From assembly GCA_964409905.1 (NCBI GenBank), contig CAYPET010000010.1:16010-80009 (forward strand): a stretch of 64,000 bases of DNA, written 5' to 3'. Shown here in pieces: positions 62,042-64,000 of the stretch. This DNA comes from JAGNRR01 sp964409905 (GTDB lineage: Bacteria; Bacteroidota; Bacteroidia; Chitinophagales; Chitinophagaceae). The notes beneath the pieces were generated by a model. It did not search any database. It worked only from the letters and a program-made list of their open reading frames with translations, and had not been told where the DNA came from. The translations under genes and the position numbers were made by a program. Each line of letters opens with the position of its first letter. The first letter of the stretch is position 1.

Positions 62042-63202
62042 TTGTTACAACGATTTTTAAACTGGCGTAGTTTTTTTGTACTGGTGGCTATAGCCATATC
62101 AGTTTATTCTTTGTATTACGCCAATCAATTGAGTAGAAAACTGGCCAAGGAGGAAGCCAAAAAAGTAGAGGTGGTAGCCAAGGCGCTGGAAACCGCCGGT
62201 CGCAATGCGCTCAGCCCTGAGCTAGACCTGTCCATACAAATTATCAGCAGCAATACCAATGTGCCCCTCATTATTACAGACGAAAATGATCGTTTTCTTA
62301 GCGAGGTAAACCACAAGGATATTGAATTTGAAAAAGATACTGCCAAACGGGCCCGCCACCTCGAAGAACAACTCGCCATCTACCGAAGTCGCGATCAGCG
62401 AGTGCCGGTTATCATTGACTCGGTCACCACGCAATATGTGTATTATGGCGAGAGTGCACTCACAAAAAACCTTCGCATGTTCCCCTATGGCGTATTGGGG
62501 GTATTATTTTTATTCGTGCTACTACTTATCTATTTCCTCAACAATAGCAACCGCTACATACAGGATAAAGTATGGGTAGGGATGAGTAAGGAAACGGCCC
62601 ACCAATTAGGCACTCCGCTGAGTTCGTTGCTGGGCTGGCTGCAACTGCTAAAAGACAAAGGCGTGGAGGATGAAATTACCGAGGAGATGGAGAAAGATGT
62701 AGCTCGCCTGAAAACCATAGCCGATCGTTTTTCTAAAATAGGTAGTCAACCTACGCTACAAATCGAAAATATTAGCGAAACCGTCACGCACATTGTAGAT
62801 TATATGCGGTTGCGGGCGCCTAAAAAAGTAACGATAGAACTCCTGGAAAGCTACGAAAGCAATGACCCCGTAGAGCTAAGTAAGCCCCTTTTTGAATGGG
62901 TGATAGAAAACCTCATCCGTAATGCCATAGACTCTTTGCAGGGTGAAGGAAGTATTGTATTGCGCTTATCTGAAACAGTTAACCGCATCACCCTAGATGT
63001 CAGCGATACGGGCAAGGGGATTCCTAAAAGTCAGTGGAATACGATTTTTAAACCCGGCTATTCCACCAAAAAAAGAGGCTGGGGGTTGGGCTTATCCTTA
63101 TCCCGACGGATTATTAAAGAGTATCATAGAGGCGAAATATTTGTAAAAAGCAGCGAAGTGGGAAAAGGAACTACATTTCGTATTGTACTGAATAAAATTT
63201 GA
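62042..63202 (+). CDS. Membrane sensor histidine kinase
   Basis: 386 residues from a TTG start that gives LLQRFLNWRSFFVLVAIAISVY; no suitable ATG is near. First helix about 10-28, a periplasmic region of about 115 residues, and a second helix about 148-168. The phospho-acceptor His187 is in SKETAHQLGTPLSSLLGWLQ, a variant HisKA motif seen in Bacteroidota. HATPase: VIENLIRNAIDSLQ, VSDTGKGIPK, WGLGLSLSRRI. No response regulator gene is adjacent. The end of this gene is followed directly by the repeat element at 63204. Confidence 0.9.
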   Translation: MLQRFLNWRSFFVLVAIAISVYSLYYANQLSRKLAKEEAKKVEVVAKALETAGRNALSPELDLSIQIISSNTNVPLIITDENDRFLSEVNHKDIEFEKDTAKRARHLEEQLAIYRSRDQRVPVIIDSVTTQYVYYGESALTKNLRMFPYGVLGVLFLFVLLLIYFLNNSNRYIQDKVWVGMSKETAHQLGTPLSSLLGWLQLLKDKGVEDEITEEMEKDVARLKTIADRFSKIGSQPTLQIENISETVTHIVDYMRLRAPKKVTIELLESYESNDPVELSKPLFEWVIENLIRNAIDSLQGEGSIVLRLSETVNRITLDVSDTGKGIPKSQWNTIFKPGYSTKKRGWGLGLSLSRRIIKEYHRGEIFVKSSEVGKGTTFRIVLNKI

Positions 63203-63203
63203 G

Positions 63204-63211
63204 TAAATTTG
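63204..63211 (+). promoter_or_regulatory. TAnnTTTG promoter element in front of the tRNA-like copy A
   Basis: TAAATTTG followed by CG, seven bases before the first base of the tRNA-like acceptor strand at 63219. It would start a transcript almost at the tRNA 5' end. Confidence 0.5.
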
Positions 63212-63218
63212 CGCTCCC

Positions 63219-63300
63219 GCCCGGGTGGTGAAACCTGCCTGACGGCAGGCAGGTTGGTAGATACGCTACGTTGAGGTCGTAGTGCGCGATTATTATGCTT
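63219..63300 (+). pseudogene. tRNA-Leu(GAG)-like copy A with a palindrome in the D-loop
   Basis: GCCCGGG (63219-63225) TGGTGAAA is followed by the 20-base palindrome CCTGCCTGACGGCAGGCAGG (63234-63253), then TTGGTAGATACG. Next comes a perfect anticodon arm: CTACG (63266-63270), loop TTGAGGT with anticodon GAG (63273-63275), CGTAG (63278-63282). Without the insert the sequence reads as the 5' half of a bacterial leucine tRNA. The variable arm is degenerate, and no proper T-arm or 3' acceptor strand is found. Confidence 0.75.
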
Positions 63301-63377
63301 GCAGGTTGGATTTGACTACATAGCCGTTTGATGTATAAAATCTGAAATAAGAATTTTACACGTTGAACTCATTGAAA

Positions 63378-63617
63378 ATGTTTACGGTTTATATAATCCG
63401 CAGTCTATCCAAAAAATATAATTATACCGGACTAACGAATAATTTGAACCGAAGATTTAATGAGCACAATAGGGGATATAATAAAACTACTAAGCATTAC
63501 CTTCCTTATGAGGTAATTTACTCTAAACAATTTGAAACGCGCATTGATGCCAGAAAACACGAGAAGTATTTAAAGTCTGGTGTTGGTAGAGCATTCATCA
63601 AAGATTTAGGTATTTAA
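63378..63617 (+). CDS. GIY-YIG endonuclease-domain protein
   Basis: 79 residues from ATG 63378 (MFTVYIIRSLSKKYNYTGLT); a TTG five codons earlier is unlikely. UPF0213/YhbQ-like single-domain GIY-YIG nuclease: VYII and NYTG (residues 4-18) form the three-strand core motif, with Arg26 in NLNRRFNEHNRG, and a later acidic residue in ARKHEKYLKSG (Glu62). The DNA-cleaving domain is intact in outline. It lies between a tRNA-Leu-like 5' half and the first direct repeat, so it may be the mobility gene of the element, as in homing endonucleases. A host repair role is the alternative. Confidence 0.85.
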   Translation: MFTVYIIRSLSKKYNYTGLTNNLNRRFNEHNRGYNKTTKHYLPYEVIYSKQFETRIDARKHEKYLKSGVGRAFIKDLGI

Positions 63618-63640
63618 TCTTAGTCTTGGATTTTGTCTAT

Positions 63641-63756
63641 TATAGGTTGGTTTATTATGTTTCCTAAGAATGTAGGTGAAGAGAATACTTTAGCCTCACA
63701 TTTGGAATGTCGGTGAATAAATTTTGTTTAGACCTGTCTGCCTTAAGGCAGGTTTG
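63641..63756 (+). repeat. Direct repeat R1 (116 bases) ending in a palindrome
   Basis: Begins TATAGGTTGG and ends GGCAGGTTTG. Its last part is the palindrome at 63732-63753 (core CTGCCTTAAGGCAG). The partner copy R2 lies 189 bases further on. Confidence 0.85.
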
Positions 63757-63829
63757 CGATCCCGACGGCAGGCGGGTTGGTAGACACGCTACGTTGAGGT
63801 CGTAGTGTGCGACTATTGCGCATGCTAGT
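63757..63829 (+). pseudogene. tRNA-Leu(GAG)-like copy B, 5' end deleted
   Basis: TTGGTAGACACG followed by CTACG (63789-63793), loop TTGAGGT with anticodon GAG (63796-63798), CGTAG (63801-63805), then TGTGCGACTATTGCGCATGC as a variable-arm-like stem. The acceptor strand and first half of the palindrome are missing; only ACGGCAGGCGGG remains. No T-arm is seen before repeat R2 starts. Confidence 0.7.
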
Positions 63830-63945
63830 TATATGTTGGTTTATTACGTTTACTAGGAATGTAGGTGAAGAGAATATTTTAGCCTCACATTTAGAATGTC
63901 AGTGAGTAATATTTGTTTAGACCTGCCTGCCCTATGGCAGGTTTG
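63830..63945 (+). repeat. Direct repeat R2 (116 bases) ending in a palindrome
   Basis: Same length as R1 with about 12 substitutions and no indel. It ends in the stem ACCTGCC/GGCAGGT (63921-63942). Confidence 0.85.
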
Positions 63946-63952
63946 TTCTCCC

Positions 63953-64000
63953 GCCCGGGTGGTGAAACCTGCCTGACGGCAGGCAGGATGGTAGACACGC
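63953..64000 (+). pseudogene. tRNA-Leu-like copy C with the same palindrome, cut by the window edge
   Basis: GCCCGGG (63953-63959) TGGTGAAA, palindrome CCTGCCTGACGGCAGGCAGG (63968-63987), then ATGGTAGACACGC to the end of the window. It is identical to copy A through the palindrome. The anticodon arm is not visible. Confidence 0.7.

Larger units (their letters stand above)
63204..64000 (+). repeat. Array of tRNA-Leu-like half copies, palindromes, 116-base direct repeats and a GIY-YIG gene
   Basis: The order is: tRNA-Leu-like copy A (63219 on), GIY-YIG gene (63378-63617), direct repeat R1 (63641-63756), tRNA-like copy B (to about 63825), repeat R2 (63830-63945) and tRNA-like copy C (63953 on, cut by the window). 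R1 and R2 are the same length and differ at about 12 of 116 positions, with an offset of 189. Each ends in a palindrome (63732-63753, 63921-63942). Copy B lacks the GIY-YIG gene that follows copy A, as if it were a deletion derivative. The array extends beyond the window. Confidence 0.8.

Noticed and set aside
63618..64000. Possible CRISPR array at the right end
   Set aside because: Repeats are 116 bases, only two visible, imperfect, and separated by tRNA-like sequence; no cas genes are present.

Overview
The window looks like a chromosomal segment of a member of the Bacteroidota, most likely close to the Chitinophagia/Sphingobacteriia. Base composition is about 40% GC. Several proteins end in type IX secretion (T9SS, Por) sorting domains. 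There is a TonB-dependent receptor next to a DUF5689 lipoprotein, a RicT/PSP1 protein, a divided PurL, atpD-atpC standing apart from the other ATP synthase genes, and futalosine-route menaquinone synthesis. At least 22 genes are preceded by the Bacteroidota -7 promoter element TAnnTTTG, often only 5-10 bases before the start codon. No rRNA, CRISPR array, insertion sequence or prophage was seen.

Layout. 1-5.8 kb: a truncated outer-membrane barrel gene, then a sugar-nucleotide operon (DegT-type aminotransferase, UDP-glucose dehydrogenase, UDP-glucuronate decarboxylase) and a secreted TPR-like protein. 5.8-8.9 kb: a MacAB-like export operon on the minus strand. 9-11.4 kb: pirin, YceI and a Crp/Fnr regulator. 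11.5-21 kb: two related T9SS proteins with seven FDPG repeats each flank dapD, a family 9 glycosyltransferase, a degenerate YrdC-domain protein, a membrane TPR protein and RicT. 21-25.3 kb: PadR regulator, a frame-split PspC protein and a PhoB/PhoR-type two-component pair. 25.3-35.4 kb: a cytochrome c lipoprotein, LepB, an N-terminally short PriA, AtpD/AtpC, a VIT/CCC1 transporter, PurL, an N-acetylglucosamine-kinase-like protein and a 47-residue acidic peptide. 35.7-43.4 kb: a GC-rich glutaryl-CoA dehydrogenase gene, a lipoprotein, 3-hydroxyacyl-CoA dehydrogenase, YqgE, a histidine kinase, LD-carboxypeptidase and MetG. 43.5-50.7 kb: two outer-membrane proteins, a SprT-like protease, KdsA, SDR-type threonine dehydrogenase, a YkgJ cysteine-cluster protein, a group II decarboxylase and MqnE. 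50.8-63.2 kb: a large sortilin/BNR-repeat secreted protein, a DUF4386 membrane protein, a secreted EEP phosphodiesterase, the divergent TonB receptor/DUF5689/T9SS operon and a histidine kinase.

The most unusual part is the right end (63.2-64.0 kb). Three copies of the 5' half of a leucine tRNA (anticodon GAG where visible) are found there. Two of them carry the same 20-base palindrome inserted in the D-loop. They are interleaved with a 116-base direct repeat, and a small GIY-YIG endonuclease gene lies between the first tRNA-like copy and the first repeat. This resembles a small tRNA-derived mobile or repeat element with a GIY-YIG-bearing copy and a shortened copy lacking the gene, and it continues past the window edge.

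Other points of note: PriA lacks its N-terminal DNA-binding domain and has no upstream room for it; a PspC gene is broken by a -1 shift at a T run; four convergent gene pairs share four-base overlapping stop codons; and the TAnnTTTG elements move the likely start of seven genes downstream of the longest reading frame.
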